64,000 bases of DNA from Novacetimonas maltaceti (GTDB lineage: Bacteria; Pseudomonadota; Alphaproteobacteria; Acetobacterales; Acetobacteraceae). The stretch covers positions 1 to 64,000 of the forward strand of contig NZ_POTC01000012.1 in assembly GCF_002906255.1 (NCBI RefSeq). The letters run 5' to 3'. The notes below the pieces were generated by a model, which saw only the letters and a list, made by a program, of their open reading frames with translations, did not search any database and was not told where the DNA came from. The position numbers and the translations under genes were made by a program. Positions 63,324-64,000 of this stretch are shown here, piece after piece; position 1 is the stretch's first letter, and each line of letters opens with the position of its first letter.

Positions 63324-64000
63324 ATGCGATTGCCGGATCTTGAAGCATGGGCCATCTTTGCAAAGGTGGCGGAGCAGGGTTCCTTCGCGCGGGCGGCAGA
63401 AGAAATCCAGCGCTCCAAGCCGACCGTCTCGAAAGCCGTCAGCAGGCTTGAACAGACCCTTGGAATTTCACTGTTCAATCGCAATTCACGCAACCTGTCC
63501 CTGACTGATACCGGGCGCCTGCTGCTTGGTCATGCGAACAGGATTCTCGCCGAGGCGCAGGCCGCGGAAACGGAGGCCCGTGGAGGGATGCTCAGCCCTG
63601 CCGGCCTGATCCGTGTCGCGGCGCCCATGACGTTCGGGGTCAGGCACCTTTCCCCCCTGTTGCCCGGTTTCCTGCGGCAATATCCTGAAATCGACGTCAC
63701 CATTGATTTCAGCGACGTCCTCGTTGACCTCGTCGCAGAAGGATATGATGTCGCCCTGCGTATTGCCGCGCTGGCGGATTCCTCCCTGCGCGCACGGCAG
63801 CTGTGCCCCGTCAGGATCCTGCCCGTCGCAGCGCCCGGCTACATCGACCGGGTCGGGCGGCCCGAACATCCGCGGAATCTGGAAGGGGAAAAGGGGTTTG
63901 TCTATACCAATACATCGGCACCGGGGATGATCCGGCTGCGGCACGACCATAATGGCCGCGAATATGTCCTGCGCCAGACGGCGCGGCTGCGCGCGGACAA
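63324..64000 (+). CDS. LysR-family regulator (partial, 3' end outside window)
   Basis: The visible 225 residues begin MRLPDLEAWAIFAKVAEQGSFARAAEEIQRSKPTVSKAVSRLEQTLGISLFNRNSRNLSLTDTGRLLL, a standard LysR HTH, then the effector domain start (LIRVAAPMTFGVRHLSPLLPGFLRQYPEIDVTI, VALRIAALADSSLRARQL). It stays open to the right edge. Its position divergent from sldBA suggests it controls polyol oxidation. The CrgA-like subgroup is suggested by the sequence GLIRVAAP. Confidence 0.9.
   Translation, partial: MRLPDLEAWAIFAKVAEQGSFARAAEEIQRSKPTVSKAVSRLEQTLGISLFNRNSRNLSLTDTGRLLLGHANRILAEAQAAETEARGGMLSPAGLIRVAAPMTFGVRHLSPLLPGFLRQYPEIDVTIDFSDVLVDLVAEGYDVALRIAALADSSLRARQLCPVRILPVAAPGYIDRVGRPEHPRNLEGEKGFVYTNTSAPGMIRLRHDHNGREYVLRQTARLRAD

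Noticed and set aside
63053-63493. 146-codon minus-strand frame over the second LysR start
   Set aside because: It is antisense to a clear LysR HTH that runs to the window edge.

Overview
The window reads as a high-GC chromosomal segment of an acetic acid bacterium (Acetobacteraceae), most likely Komagataeibacter or a close cellulose-producing relative. This is inferred from three things seen together: a fused BcsA-BcsB cellulose synthase followed directly by BcsC, a PQQ-dependent polyol dehydrogenase with its small membrane subunit (SldA/SldB type), and a membrane-anchored sorbosone-type sugar dehydrogenase. The genus itself is not proven from sequence alone.

Layout. 1-4.3 kb: a caa3-type haem-copper oxidase operon (SCO chaperone, CuA/cytochrome c subunit II, A2-type subunit I, subunit III, small subunit IV-like protein). 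4.4-10.2 kb: a complete tripartite RND efflux operon (pump, adaptor, outer-membrane lipoprotein). 10.2-13.0 kb: a PRISE-type SDR, an MscS channel and a convergent SRAP protein. 13.2-19.2 kb: two exported peptidases (S9 prolyl oligopeptidase, S46 dipeptidyl peptidase) on either side of the sorbosone-type dehydrogenase. 19.3-23.4 kb: a minus-strand cluster with a tandem AAA+ ATPase, a small uncharacterised protein, a WYL regulator with a perfect 10-bp inverted repeat at its own promoter, and an unknown 148-aa protein. I consider this the best candidate for an undescribed system.

24.3-30.0 kb: LacI regulator, shikimate/quinate dehydrogenase-like enzyme and sugar porter, with a perfect 16-bp palindrome before the enzyme gene; then a TetR regulator divergent from a coniferyl-aldehyde-type dehydrogenase, with two mirrored operator-like copies between them. 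30.0-33.9 kb: an AT-richer accessory patch with a sulfotransferase-like gene, an intact IS5/IS427-type insertion sequence using a -1 frameshift, and several small hypotheticals. 34.0-42.3 kb: bcsAB-bcsC without bcsZ, ccpAx or bcsD, i.e. the reduced arrangement known as the third cellulose synthase locus. 42.5-51.1 kb: small hypotheticals, a two-gene AddB/AddA-like nuclease-helicase pair, and a DUF2075 ATPase.

51.1-64.0 kb: a GH92 mannosidase, two convergent succinate-semialdehyde-type dehydrogenases sharing a bidirectional terminator, a LysR regulator divergent from a VanA/VanB-like Rieske oxygenase and reductase, and sldBA divergent from a second LysR gene cut by the window edge. The right-hand third therefore concentrates periplasmic sugar/polyol oxidation and aromatic or aldehyde catabolism. 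No tRNA, rRNA, CRISPR array or prophage was recognised.
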